A stretch of DNA of 64,000 nucleotides from Carposina sasakii (GCA_014607495.2 CP053153.1:7192001-7256000); one strand, 5' to 3'; positions 25,001 to 36,082 are shown, counted from the stretch's first letter. A program made the numbers and translations. The notes: generated by a model not told the origin, from the letters alone.

Positions 25001-25634
25001 GTATGTATTCTACCTATACATGACTCACATATTCTGACATACATATTTATTTTTAGTTTATGCTCTGATTTTTAAAAGTGAAACACATTTTGAAATTACA
25101 ATATTTGCTTATTTAAGTATTTAACCATTAATGTAGTATAATAACTACCTATATATTAAAATTATTACCACACATTAAGGGAACTTTTTTTACTAGGAAC
25201 ATTTAGAAACTTCGGAATTCTACGGAATTAAAAATCAGAGTATAGTTATTATGATTTTTCGCGTTTGTTAGGGAACTCTCATACGATTATGTACTTATTA
25301 TAATATATTTCTTTGCAAATTTATGGGACTGTAGAGTAGCGTGGCAGGATGCCTCACACTCGCTCGCCCCGCGGACTCCCTCACACACTAATTCGCTGTC
25401 GCATGGCTATCGCTTCGATATTCCAAATTTAATCAGCTTATCGGCCTTTCGAGAGGCGAGCGCATTATAGCCAAGATGCAGAGAGAACAAACTATGATAG
25501 TTTCCGAGAAAAAAATATTAAAGTTCCCAGTTTTTGGGGGGTCGAAAAATAAAATTTTTGTGTTGTAACTACTTTTATTAATGAAGTTTGACACAAAATT
25601 GCGCGTATTTCAAGCCAAATTACAATCATCTATA
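25001..25634. other. Gene-free stretch
   Basis: No gene or repeat boundary was recognised. Confidence 0.3.
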
Positions 25635-26275
25635 CAGGGTTTTTTTTGTTGCCACCCTTAACGAAGGGTACGTACCAATAAAGTAATCTTAAATCAAATA
25701 AAGTAAGTTTATGCCAAAAAGAATGCTGGGAAACGATGTAATTTTTTTATTTTTTTTATTTCTTGATCAGGCGAAATTTATAGTGTCCAGTGTATACCTA
25801 TGCTAGTTTTATCATAGACAGATCGGCTGTCCCAAAATAAAACACTGAATATGCCATTTTTGTGAAAATACTGTTTATCCCAATTTTGGATGTTCTGTGT
25901 GCAACCGTACCTAAATCAAAAATCCGTTTTTTGAAAATGGTTAAAATGGCAAAGATACCAAGGTCCAAAAACACAGAATACGCCATAAACGGAAGATATT
26001 AACACAGAACATCCAAAATTGGGATAAACAGTATTTTCACAAAATGGCATATTCAGTGTTTTATTTTGGGACAGCCGAGATATTAATTATTTCTCGTGTA
26101 AAAATCTTGCTCGCGCGTCTATGTGCATTTATGCAGAAAAACGCAGTCTATTTACTAAACTTTGGACCCTAATGTCTTGTGAACCAGACACTTCCCAGGT
26201 ATGCTTCCATGGAGAAAAATGATCGTGATGATGAGGAGATTCCGTAGTTTTCGGGAACGTTGACAACCAAATTTT
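25635..26275. mobile_element. TA-flanked MITE, family A copy 4, interrupted
   Basis: Left end CAGGGTT after TA, body as in copies 1-3, right end lost after TTGACAACCAAATTTTT. It is split by the foldback MITE at 25,824-26,077 together with that element's 4-bp duplication. Removing the insert restores the GACAGATATTAATTA reading seen in the other copies. Confidence 0.7.
25824..26077. mobile_element. Foldback MITE nested in family A MITE
   Basis: 254 bp; the outer ~80 bp on each side are nearly perfect inverted repeats beginning CGGCTGTCCCAAAATAAAAC. It is flanked by AGAT on both sides (25,820-25,823 and 26,078-26,081), and the empty site is visible in the other family A copies. No coding capacity. 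A 4-bp duplication is unusual and the superfamily is not assigned. Confidence 0.8.
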
Positions 26276-26319
26276 TTATAACAATATAAAAAATTAAAAA
26301 ATATCAATATTTAGTTCAT

Positions 26320-26453
26320 ATTTGTTTTTTAAAGAAAAGTGCACAATTTTTTATACTAATAATTACTCACTATTATGTCTAGTCTATCTACAGAAAAAAA
26401 AATCAGCACCGTACCTCGTGGATAACTGGAGATATTTGCGATTCCATATGTTG
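26320..26453. repeat. Repeat arm, inverted copy of 28,817-28,975
   Basis: Shares AAGAAAAGTGCACAATTT, ACTAATAATTACTCACTA and CTCGTGGATAACT with the complement of 28,817-28,975, which lies inside the hAT element at 28,182. It is probably a dispersed repeat present twice rather than the termini of one element, since the two copies sit in different hosts. Confidence 0.5.
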
Positions 26454-27321
26454 AATCTATGGGCCTATTACCTGAAATAAATGAATTTTGAAATATGTCA
26501 GTCAGTACATAGCTGGCTCTCTCCATTACTCGTTGTGCAATCCTGAGCTCCTTAATGAGGCACACAGTAAAAGACCACGTCTCATAAGTACAATTCTCGA
26601 TTTGAAAAGTACAAACTAACTACTAGAAAATCCGACAGATAATTCTGCCAAATAAATGTATGGAAGTCACTCTTTCATTTTAAATAATTACCATTAATTT
26701 GGGTGTTTTTTTTTATCACCCAAGTATTATTCCTTAGAAGAAACGCATGTAAACTTTATTAAATACTTATATGACAATAAGAGTAAAGTTTATGAATAGA
26801 TTTCTTATTTAACTAATATTTTTCGGATAAATACATTTTTACAAGCTTTTATTTAACTTGCAATGTATGTTTGTTCGGGTGAAATCTTACAACTCAATTT
26901 TAAGGCACTTGCCCTCAACCGATTGGGCTGAAATTTGGTGAGCACGTTCAGTTCGGATGACAATGCATGATTAACAGTGTGACGTCATTCTAAATCCAAC
27001 ATGGCGGCATACCCACAATGGCGGACCAATTATTTTTAATGCATTCCTACAATATGGGTATCAAATTAAAGGGCTAGCTGAGAGTAACTCGAAAAAAATG
27101 TGACGTCACTCTTAATCCAATATGGCGGACTTCTAAAACTTAAAAATCTATTTTGAAACAGATATTTTTAAGCAATTGAGTAGGGTGAAGTCATTAGAAG
27201 GGCTCCTCATTGAAGAGCTGGACTGTTCAAAATTAACTGGCAAACGACCTTGCAATAATGATGCGTTGAATGAGATGAACAGACTTAGGAACTTACCAGG
27301 TGAAAACTAAAAAGTATAAAA
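26454..27321. other. Gene-free stretch with repeat fragments
   Basis: The part 26,880-27,130 has ATGGCGG boxes and GTGACGTCA motifs of a repeat type that also appears near 62,640-63,150. No gene. Confidence 0.35.
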
Positions 27322-27936
27322 TAAAATTTAGGTAAAAAAACCTTTTTAAAAACAAGCTTTTATTTAAATGCGCTAAAAAGAAAAAATAAACTTTTACACT
27401 AAAACTTTTACTGTTAATTTATAACGTCTTTTAAAATTTAACACATTTGACACAATTTATATGTTATAAAAGCTTGTCGCGACATTTAAGTACTCGTATT
27501 TACTTTCTTAGTTTTAAATTTTTAATAAGTCAAGGTGAGGCCGTGCCGAGGACTGAGTGGCATGATGACATGATGTCGTGAACATACCACCTCGGGGCAC
27601 CGGGGCGAACCCTGTTGTATATTACTCTCTTACTCTTCTACACGAAGCTCTGGAAGGGTCGACGGATATTTCTTCGATATGCGTGGGAACAATATGGGAA
27701 AATCTGAAACATCAACACAAAGATGCTGCCTAATAAACATTTAAAAGTAAGAACGTAAATACGAGTACTTAAATGTCGCGACAAGCTTTTATAACATATA
27801 AATTGTGTCAAATGTGTTAAATTTGAAATGACGTTATAAATTAACAGTAAAAGTTTTAGTGTAAAAGTTAATTTTTTCTTTTTAGCGCATTTAAATAAAA
27901 GCTTGTTTTTAAAAAGGTTTTTTTACCTAAATTTTT
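27322..27936. repeat. Large inverted repeat with ~195-bp arms
   Basis: Left arm 27,322-27,517 and right arm 27,741-27,936 are close complements (shared: AAAACAAGCTTTTATTTAAA, AAAGCTTGTCGCGACATTTA). The ~225-bp spacer is GC-richer and non-coding. The structure could be a foldback element or an inverted duplication. No flanking duplication was identified. Confidence 0.65.
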
Positions 27937-29010
27937 TACACATTAATTTTATAAAAAAAAATTCAAAATCATAAAAAAAAGTATTGTTTATTGATAAATC
28001 ATGATTTTGTATATTGTGTGCAATAATGTACATAAATAACTGTAATAATAGCCCTCAAAAATGTCTTAAAACATCATACACAGGGATTTATTACAAAAAG
28101 GTATAATTTTTTTGCCATATATTTGCTCTCCTGTAAAATTTGATATTTGTATAGAAACGGTTTGTCTGCAGTAGTGGACAGCAGTCCTGGATTTATAAAT
28201 AGGCCGTATAGGCCGCGGCCTAGGGGCGGCAGATTTCAGAGGACGGTCACTTGATTTCGGAGGATGAAAGTCAAACACGTCCACCGGTTTTCTCATGGTT
28301 TTTTATAAGTACTTTAAATAAATCCCTTTAGAAACTCACTCCTATCGAAACCTATACTATTATCGAGTGAGTAATAGATGATTTTTTAATGATCGTAACA
28401 TAACAACTGAACAGCCGGGGTCCATTGATTATCTAACAGCCAAGCTAATATTTTAATGGATCCTGTTCTTCAATAGTATTCATTCCATAATAATATTATA
28501 GGATTCTAGACCACCAGACATCTAAGTGCTTGTTTTTTTTCTTTTCAGTTTTTATGTCAAGGGAAATCTGATTTAATTGACATAATGGAATGTTTTGTTT
28601 GCAAGAAATTAAACCATTTTATTGTAAATAGTATTGCGAGATATACATATTGCCTCGTGATTGCCTCACACTATGATCAGCCGTAACAATGATACGGGGC
28701 CCCTAACGTGTCGCCCTTCGACACGTTAGGGGCTTCGTTCGCTTCACGCTTTACTACAGATTTCGTATCCATATCCATGATACTTTAGCACCATTTATTA
28801 GGCACCTTAGGTACGGACATATGAAATCGCAAATATCTCTAGTTATCCACGAGGTAGGTACCTATGGTGCAGTTTTTTTTTTTTTTGATAGACATAATAG
28901 TGAGTAATTATTAGTATAAAAAATTACGTGCTGAAATTGTGCACTTTTCTTTTAAAAAAATATTACCTAAAATTAGATTTGAAAAAAAATAATTAAATCA
29001 CCTGCATATA

Positions 29011-29421
29011 CAGAGTGTAAAAACACAACGATGTTTTTTTAATACCTCGTATTCTTTGTAAGGTTACGATCATCTTATTCTATTGAACCAATCCTGGGAA
29101 ACGATAAAAAAAAAATGAAAAAATACTGTCATTTTATTGCAAGCAATGTATTCGTTTGATGCGCAAAGTACAAATGTACCTACAAAATTAACATTAAAAC
29201 ATTTTGACATGGCATCTTTGAAAAAAAAAGTTTGATAACTGATTTCAGATGGATTTATATAAAAAAAATGATAATATAATTGTAAACAATGGAATAAATT
29301 AATGGAACCTCAATATCTTAGAAACCCGTGGTTTCCCAGGGTAGCTTCCATAAAAAAAATTATCGTGATGTTAAAAACAATACGAGGTATTAAAAGAACA
29401 AAGTTGTCTTTTTACACCCAG
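29011..29421. mobile_element. TA-flanked MITE, diverged relative of family A
   Basis: Ends CAGAGTGTAAAAACACAACG and GTTGTCTTTTTACACCCAG are inverted and TA-flanked. An internal box, TTTCCCAGGGTAGCTTCCAT...ATCGTGATG, parallels the CCCAGGTATGCTTCCATGG...ATCGTGATG of family A, which suggests shared descent. Confidence 0.65.
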
Positions 29422-29425
29422 TATA

Positions 29426-29881
29426 CAGGCTGTTTGTGACAGCCAGGCTAATATTCATACCATGAGTTCAGACCATGATTTTGATGCGGAAAACACTGAA
29501 AATTTTCGCAGAAAAATTCCAAAATTTTCCGATTTTTTTTATATTTTCAGGAATAAAAGATAATTTAGATAATGAGATAAAAATTGAATTTTTACCAAAA
29601 TATGATTTTCAAAAAAAAGTTGCCCTCAAAAAATTTCAAATAACTGATCAACCCTAATGGAGAGTCACAAGTGATCCAAAAAACAGCAATGTGTCACACA
29701 ATAACTAATAAGCCTATTTAATTTGTCACAGGATCGCCCGATGCAATTCGCGCGGAGACCAAATATCACTGAAAATCAAATCAAAAATACATTTCCTGCG
29801 AGTAATAACACTGTCGTATAACTCAACACAATGGTACTTATTCAGCATTTCAGTATTTGCCTGGCTGTCACCCACACCCTG
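29426..29881. mobile_element. TA-flanked MITE, family B full length
   Basis: 456 bp, ends CAGGCTGTTTGTGACAGCC and its near complement GGCTGTCACCCACACCCTG, TA on both sides. It abuts the MITE at 29,011 with only four bases (TATA) between. A truncated inverted copy lies at 16,287. The 60-codon frame inside shows no domain. Confidence 0.7.
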
Positions 29882-30709
29882 TATATTGTAATTTATACTG
29901 AAATATGCGCAATACGATTAAATATTATGGTATAAAAAAAAATTGTGTCAAACTCCATTAATACAGGTACAATATATTTTTTTCATTTTTTGAGCCACCA
30001 AAAACTGGCTACTTTCATATTTTTTTCTTGGAAACTATCAATAATTCATAGGTAGTTTGTTCTAGCGAATTGTTTCTCTCGTCAAAATACGTCGATATAC
30101 GGGAACAGCTAGAGATGTCCATTTTTCGGGGTCTTCGGAACACTGTAGATCGTTACAAATTCACAGTAGAACTTGCAGAAGTCATTGGCAACTTATGTAT
30201 GTGCTGAAATCGATAAAAATTTCGCGCTCGCTTCGCTCGCGTCATTTTACCAGGCTGATAAAAATGTATCTACAATTTTGGTAGAAATTGGTGAGACAAA
30301 ATAAACCTATTAGTATTTTTCTTTTTGAGGGAGTCCGGGAAAAATATAAATTTACGATATAAATAATGATTTCGCGAATTGCATTACAGAATAAATGTAA
30401 TTGATATGATTGTGAACTAAATTAGCGTATTGAATTACAAAGGTCTGTAGGTGCGGCAAAAATTGAATAGCCTACTGGCGGCAAATTTGTTAATCCGGCC
30501 CTGGTGGACAGGATCAAACATTGGATCACATCTTCTTTAAGTGCAATAGCTTTTCAGTTGCCAGATTGATATTCATAGATCGCCTCATCAGTATTTACTC
30601 GTATCATACAGCTGAAGATATCCCGCGCTCTCTTCAGCAACTTCTGCAAAACAGAAATTGCTTCATGCCCATTTACAACTTTGTTATTTCTACCGTTGGA
30701 GATATTTAG

Positions 30710-31149
30710 TAGTTGATTCATTTAGTTTTCACTCTCTCTCTCTTATTGTTACCTACCTAAGTATTTATAAAATGGACAAACAAATGAAGACTCGACGAAG
30801 ACTAACATTATTAAACTTTAAAATATTGTACATAATTGTAAAAATAAATTAAGACTTGTTTAACACAAATATAACAATTTGACGAAAAATGATGAACAAA
30901 TTTGATGTAAATGATGATAACACTCAATTTTATATGGAAAGGAAAAACCTGGAAAAACTAATTAAAATACGACACAGAATGATACAATATATAAAAGGAC
31001 TTGGAAGGAACAATTTTACTAAAAAAGAAATGGATTTGGCCTTTATAATGATGAAATTCAGGAAGAAGATAAAATTGACAAAGCTGCATGGTCTATATGA
31101 CCTTTGCCTATACCTAACTAGGAAAAAGGGGTGAAGAGAAAAAAAAGTT
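30710..31149. other. Downstream of LINE remnant; one unassigned 81-codon frame
   Basis: Probably the 3' untranslated part of the LINE remnant. A basic, lysine-rich 81-codon frame starting at an ATG (30,889-31,134, +) has no recognised domain and no splice or promoter context. It is more likely chance or element-derived than a host gene. Confidence 0.25.
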
Positions 31150-31206
31150 AGCTAGAGATCTACTGATTCGGCGGGAAAAGCTGGAAGGGTGCAGGTGTAA
31201 TTTTCT

Positions 31207-33549
31207 TAGTATTCTTTATTGTACACATAAATTTTTATCATAGATAGTAAGTTGTAAAAGAAATAGTACAAAGACGAGCTTATCTCTAAAAGAGATTTCT
31301 TCCAGCAAACCATTAAGTACAAAGAAAATTTTATAATATATAAAAGGAATATCATATGTGCACACGTATTAAAATATAAATAAACTTAACATAAAATAAA
31401 TATATTTACTAAATAATAACAATATGTAGTACTGGGGATTTTTTTTTAATTATAGCAAATATCATTATAGTCAAATAAAATAACTTAAACCTACTACAGA
31501 AAATTAAATGTATGTATAAAGTTGCCATCTACCGGGAGGGTGCCCAGGAGGCTGGCAGCATTGCCACGTTGAATGGCAATGCTAATTTTTTGTCCAAAAA
31601 ACAGGCCAGCCTTCTGGTCACGGGAAGTTTCAAACAGGCGTTTGGAAATTTCCCGGTAGAGGCGGTGAGCACTTGGTCCCCACGGTCCCAGTGTCTCGAC
31701 GCCAAACGCCCCAAACATGTAGTCTCCTGGGAGACCTGCATATTTGCGGCGCTTGGCGTTTTCCGCCGAACATGCAGCAGAACCGGCTTTGTATGATGTA
31801 CCGCCGATGTGGGAGGCAGCAAGAGTGTCAACACAAGTAGCATCCCACACAAGCGGTCTACCCATCTCCCAAGGCACTAGGGTCATACCGTCGGGCCTTT
31901 TCCCATCATCACGCGCCAAGCCATTGGGTTCCAGAACTGCTGGCGCGTTGGCTTTTCCTAGGGCCCGACGGATAGAATCGTTGATATTTGCGTGCCGTGG
32001 GAGACGGCCCAAGCTTCTGATGCATGAAAGACCGTGGTGACCAAGCCTATCAACGGTGTCCCCACACTGGCAAATGTGGGGAACCGTTACTGTGGCCCCT
32101 AGGCGAAGCGATGCAGCTATACGGAACGTTGTTCTATCTAGCATGGTGCCCGTGTGTGGCGAAGGTAGAGCCTGTAGCCAAAGTCCCGATTCCCATTCTC
32201 CAACAGCGAGTAGACGGGCGCGCTCTGTGGTACCGGATGACGTTTGTATGAGTTCATTCCGTACCAGGCCACAGAGCGGCTCGTCCCACTGTCGCTGAGA
32301 AGAAGGGTCCTTGGGCAGGTCTACGTTTGGGCACCGTGCTATCCAGTCATTTCTGGCCTCGGCCAAGCCGCAGATTGTAATATTTTGGCCGAAAGTTGGT
32401 TGAAGTATTTTTGCCACGAGTTTCTCTGTGCTGTAGGCCGAGGACAGGAACGCCGGTAGGGAGACATTTGAAATTTTCCGTATACCCAGACCCCCCATCC
32501 TGATTGGTAAGGAGGCCTGTGTCCAGATTCGATCGTCGATATGGATGTTGAATATGGATGTGACTGTTTTTTGAATGATAGAGTCTAATAGGTCGAGAAG
32601 ATGGGCATGTTTCCAAATATTACAGCAGCGTAGCACGTACGTACATTTTGGCACAAAAAGGCAGTGTCTGATTATGCAGTGGGCCATGTGTGTATTAATT
32701 TTTAATAGACGGTCCGATACTGAATTAAAATTTATAATTGTATTTTCAAAAAACGGGCCCACTGCATCATCAAAGATCGGGGACCCTAAGAGGCAAAGTG
32801 TACTTTTGTCTATAATTTTTATTTCGGGTGCAATAATTTTGAATTTTGTGATCGTGTCTGTTATTAAATTTTGATTACTACTGTTTACAAATAGTTCGCA
32901 TTTTGAAAAATTTAATTCCAAACCAATATTTTTGAATTTGTCAATTATAAAATTTAAATCATTTAAAACTGTTTCAGCATCGCCTCCTAGGGTTCCGTCG
33001 TCCAGGTACCATACGTTGAATTTCGAATTTAGTTTCTCGATAATTGTATGAATGGCTAAACTAAATATGCCTGGACCAAGAGGGTCACCCTGTTGACAGC
33101 CGACTGCTGAATCTAAAGGGTGGTCTTTATAAACTAATTTTGAGGGTTCACTATAACACTGCCAAAGATAGTTAAAACAATGTGGAATTTTTTCTTTGAT
33201 GGCTGACAAGAGGGCGCCCCTGTCTACGCAGTTAAATGCATTTTTAACATCCACCTTCAGGACGATAGTATCATTTTCAGCACTTAGGAAAGTCCTCAAC
33301 GAGTGTACGGCGGCTTCGCAGCCGCCTTTTGTCCCAAAGCCAAGTTGCCGGGGCTGGAAATAATTTGCTAAAGCATTTACCGAGGCCCGGCAACATATTT
33401 TAGCCGTAAGGCGGCGGTAAATACAGCCTACGGCTATCGGCCTTATGCCCCCATCTTTTTTTAGGAGGGCACACAAATTGGCGCCGTACAAAATACCTAA
33501 TATATCTTTTGTAGTACTTAATTATCTACTACATAAAATACATACATAA
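31207..33549 (-). mobile_element. 5'-truncated non-LTR retrotransposon with restriction-like endonuclease
   Basis: Inserted in the retroposon above with a 9-bp duplication TAATTTTCT (31,198-31,206 and 33,550-33,558). The 3' end, read on the minus strand, finishes in ACAATAAAGAATACTAAG, an AATAAAGAATA-type tail rather than a plain poly(A). The coding region begins inside the reverse transcriptase, so the 5' part was lost on insertion. Confidence 0.75.
31494..33491 (-). CDS. Reverse transcriptase / restriction-like endonuclease ORF, 5' truncated
   Basis: About 665 uninterrupted codons. There is no ATG at the 5' edge; the frame opens with a TTG and runs upstream to a stop, so the natural N-terminus is missing. 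Reverse transcriptase motifs run in order: KKDGGIRPIAVG (motif 1), VDVKNAFN (first Asp), GCQQGDPLGPGIFSLAIH, and YLDDG with the catalytic pair near residues 164-165. After a thumb region come a C-x-C-x8-H-x4-C knuckle (around 472-490), RPDG (~532) and WDATC (~549). That is the layout of the PD-(D/E)XK endonuclease found C-terminally in R2/R4/NeSL-type LINEs. The exact clade is not assigned. Coding potential is intact but the copy is promoterless, so it is probably immobile. Confidence 0.75.
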   Translation of the reverse strand: MYGANLCALLKKDGGIRPIAVGCIYRRLTAKICCRASVNALANYFQPRQLGFGTKGGCEAAVHSLRTFLSAENDTIVLKVDVKNAFNCVDRGALLSAIKEKIPHCFNYLWQCYSEPSKLVYKDHPLDSAVGCQQGDPLGPGIFSLAIHTIIEKLNSKFNVWYLDDGTLGGDAETVLNDLNFIIDKFKNIGLELNFSKCELFVNSSNQNLITDTITKFKIIAPEIKIIDKSTLCLLGSPIFDDAVGPFFENTIINFNSVSDRLLKINTHMAHCIIRHCLFVPKCTYVLRCCNIWKHAHLLDLLDSIIQKTVTSIFNIHIDDRIWTQASLPIRMGGLGIRKISNVSLPAFLSSAYSTEKLVAKILQPTFGQNITICGLAEARNDWIARCPNVDLPKDPSSQRQWDEPLCGLVRNELIQTSSGTTERARLLAVGEWESGLWLQALPSPHTGTMLDRTTFRIAASLRLGATVTVPHICQCGDTVDRLGHHGLSCIRSLGRLPRHANINDSIRRALGKANAPAVLEPNGLARDDGKRPDGMTLVPWEMGRPLVWDATCVDTLAASHIGGTSYKAGSAACSAENAKRRKYAGLPGDYMFGAFGVETLGPWGPSAHRLYREISKRLFETSRDQKAGLFFGQKISIAIQRGNAASLLGTLPVDGNFIHTFNFL

Positions 33550-34122
33550 TAATTTTCTCGTGAAAATCAAAATTTATTTGTAAATGGCTTGCATGTGTCC
33601 GTAAAGTGATGTTTTTTGGTAGATAAGTAATATTTTGTTTACTTGTTATGTGAATCTAGTGCGTGTGCATGGTTTTATATGCAGGTAAGCTGAGTAAAAC
33701 TTTAGTCGGAATACGATCTCTTCATGGGCTCATGTAAGTTGTTGCTGCAATTATTTTTGATTTTTACTTATTTTAAACTCGTTCTTGAGGATTTTTCCGA
33801 CGTTTCCACTCATCATCATTGTCATCCATCATAAATTCAGAATACATATTACTAAACAATGAATAGGCTGTATGGGCTTAGTTCCCCTTGCCTTTCCTTC
33901 GGGATAAACTTAAAAAAAAAAAAAACCTATATATTATTATACTCTTTGGATTGATTCAGATCAAAGAATATACTACTCTAACGAATTCAGATTTTATTTT
34001 ACTATTGTATTGTGTGGATTAATTTCATATAATTCACGAAATCTAAAGTATAAAAAAAATAGTTACTTTACTAAGTTTTGGTTATTCTACTAAAGAAAAC
34101 GCAACATTACTAAGGAGGCAAG

Positions 34123-35753
34123 ATGAGCATGAGACCAGATGATCACCGAAGGAAGTGGGATAAAGATGAATTCGAAAGAATCGCTACTGAACGGCTTCAA
34201 GCTGAATTAGATGAATCTGAACAGTCAAAAAAGAAAGGTAAGAAATCAATAAAATAACAGTAACCAATAATGTGAGAACCATTGCGCTACCTTACATGAC
34301 AAATGGAAATTAGGATGTAGTACACTACATTACGAAATATTGACTGTTGGGACACTAAATCAGTCTTAGTAATAAAAGTCAGTCATTTTAATTTCATCCA
34401 TACAAAATGTCACCACACCTTTGAGTAAATCCATTGCTACTCTGCTTTAATAGAAATGTGTTAATATTTTGTTAAGTAGATTAAGTGAAGTATGCTTATT
34501 CAGTGTACCTATACCTACTGATTAACATGTTTTCTTAGCATGCCAATAATAGTTCAACACCTAATGCAGAAATGTAAATAAAATAAACATTTGCAAACTA
34601 TAAAACCCAACAAACACAAATATGTAGTTGATTGCAATGTGTTAAGATAATCATTTTCTAGTTGTATATTATTCCTCATTGGTATCTAAAGATAGCATTA
34701 TTAAATTTTTCAGCACCAGTTGTCAAGAGAGAGCTTTTGAAGCAAAGAGATTACAAAGTTGATCTAGATTCAAAATTAGGAAAAAGTGTTGTAATCAATA
34801 AAAATACTCCAACCTCACAGTCTGGTGGTTACTACTGCAATGTCTGTGATTGTGTTGTTAAGGACTCTATCAATTTCTTGGACCACATTAATGGCAAGAA
34901 ACATCAGAGAAATCTGGGAATGTCAATGAAAATCGAAAGGAGCTCACTTGATCAGGTAAGTACATATTAGGTATTATGGTGAAGAAATATTTATTAGGGA
35001 CTTAATAGCTCTTGTTTGCGACTTAATCCATGTAAACTGCAAAATGTAACCTATGTCCTTGTCAACACTCCCAACTATGTGTATGCAAAAATTCAAGAAT
35101 ATTGATTGTATTCTTTTATGGTGAGTTTTCTAGGACGCATTACAGCCTAGTTTAGGTCTAGCCAAGCGTAGGCACCACCAAAGAGTAAAGAACCAAAGAT
35201 AGATTTCAGACTCTGTTTACAAGGAAATGTTTTGTTTTTACACTTAAAAGAAGTTTAAAATTTTGTTGATTTCCCTCTAGAATTATGAGGCAAATTTAAA
35301 TTTTTTGCCTGCTGCGTCATGTTATCTGATCTTTGTAGATATAAAAGAAAAACAAAAACATATCCAGTTTTGTAGTGCAAGTTAAATATGAATTAGAAGC
35401 CATATGCTGTTTCTCTTACTGCAGAAACCAGAAGTAAAATTTCTAGCACATGCATAACAATGTTACTATCATTAAGCTTAATGTCCTAACCTATTATAGA
35501 GTTTAAAAAATTTCAGGTTAAGGCACGATTTGCGCTCAATAAACGAAAGCTTGAAGAGAAGAAACGTGAGTATGAACTGGACAGCCGTCTCAGGGAGGCT
35601 GCGGAGGAGGAAGCTCGGGTGAAGGAACTGCGACGCGAGCGCCGCCGTGACAAGAAACGAAAACTACAAGATGATGATGAGGAAGAGGCCCCAGTTCAAA
35701 GTGAACTGGCACAGATCATGGGATTCTCTGGGTTCGGAGCATCAAAAAAATAA
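34123..35753 (+). CDS. ZMAT2: Zinc finger matrin-type protein 2 (Snu23-like spliceosome factor), 3 exons
   Basis: Coding exons are 34,123-34,237, 34,714-34,955 and 35,517-35,753, joined by GT-AG introns (donors GTAAGA and GTAAGT; acceptors TTTTTCAG and AATTTCAG). They give 197 residues, close to the ~199 of animal ZMAT2. The N-terminus [18 protein letters not shown] and the C-terminus ending [11 protein letters not shown] are family hallmarks. A C2H2 zinc finger of the matrin/U1 type ([13 protein letters not shown]...[11 protein letters not shown]) lies at about residues 77-106, followed by a long charged, probably coiled, Glu/Lys/Arg-rich helix. Known role: component of the U4/U6.U5 tri-snRNP and spliceosomal B complex, nuclear, essential for splicing. 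The start is the first ATG, two codons before the conserved [11 protein letters not shown] retroposon ends only ~200 bp upstream; no TATA box was seen. No disruption, so it looks functional. Confidence 0.95.
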
Positions 35754-36082
35754 TAATACTTTATAATGAGTTGACACTGGTTGATTCTGATCATCACACT
35801 TAAACATAAACTTAAGATTAGTCAGGTCTATCCCTCTCCATCCTTAACACAAATGGCTGAGACAGAAAGGGACAGGTAAGACTAACTTTCAGTTCAGATT
35901 TAAATATGACGGTTAGAATCAACCATATTAACTTAGACATAATTTTAGAAGTATTAAGTTTTGTAATATACTACTGTATTGATTCAGTTTGGTTTGTTTT
36001 AATTTCTAGTTTAAATATAGGCAAATATCTAAAATTTGAATTGAGATTTACCCACTATTTTGGAAATGTGACGAATATAATG
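35754..36082. other. 3' flank of ZMAT2
   Basis: Probably 3' untranslated region followed by spacer. No canonical AATAAA was found before the Helitron-like repeat, so the cleavage site is undefined. The 60-codon frame at 35,906-36,088 has no support. Confidence 0.3.

Larger units (their letters stand above)
28182..30503. mobile_element. hAT element, non-autonomous, 2.3 kb
   Basis: Flanked by a perfect 8-bp duplication GTGGACAG (28,174-28,181 and 30,504-30,511), with ends CAGTCCTGGATT and CAGGGCCGGATT (complement), which fit hAT. No transposase is left. It contains two back-to-back TA MITEs (29,011-29,421 and 29,426-29,881) and a dispersed repeat arm at 28,817-28,975. Confidence 0.8.
28160..30709 (+). 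pseudogene. LINE reverse-transcriptase C-terminus, split by a hAT insertion
   Basis: Downstream of the insertion (30,504-30,709) the plus strand encodes about 65 residues containing DQTLDHIFFKCNSF, the Cys-His motif found after the reverse transcriptase of many insect LINEs. The few codons just left of the hAT element (28,160-28,181) stay in the same frame across its 8-bp duplication and supply the upstream cysteine. Further upstream the frame is closed. It is a dead 3' remnant. Confidence 0.45.
31150..33925 (+). mobile_element. ~400-bp poly(A) retroposon, copy 1, split by a LINE
   Basis: The left piece (31,150-31,206) and right piece (33,550-33,925) join into a sequence seen uninterrupted, in the opposite orientation, at 61,505-61,917 and 61,935-62,343 (GATTCGGCGGGAAAAGCTGG ... 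CCTTTCCTTCGGGATAAACT then a run of A). The poly(A) end and dispersed copies indicate retroposition. No pol III boxes or protein domain seen. Confidence 0.6.

Noticed and set aside
30889..31134. 81-codon Lys-rich ORF with an ATG start
   Set aside because: No recognisable domain, splice signals or promoter; lies between a LINE remnant and a retroposon. Kept only as a remark.
31512..32874. Several plus-strand frames of 70-100 codons
   Set aside because: All lie antisense to the 665-codon LINE ORF and have no domains.
33489..33491. True start codon for the LINE reverse-transcriptase ORF
   Set aside because: It is TTG within a truncated reverse transcriptase; the real N-terminus is missing.
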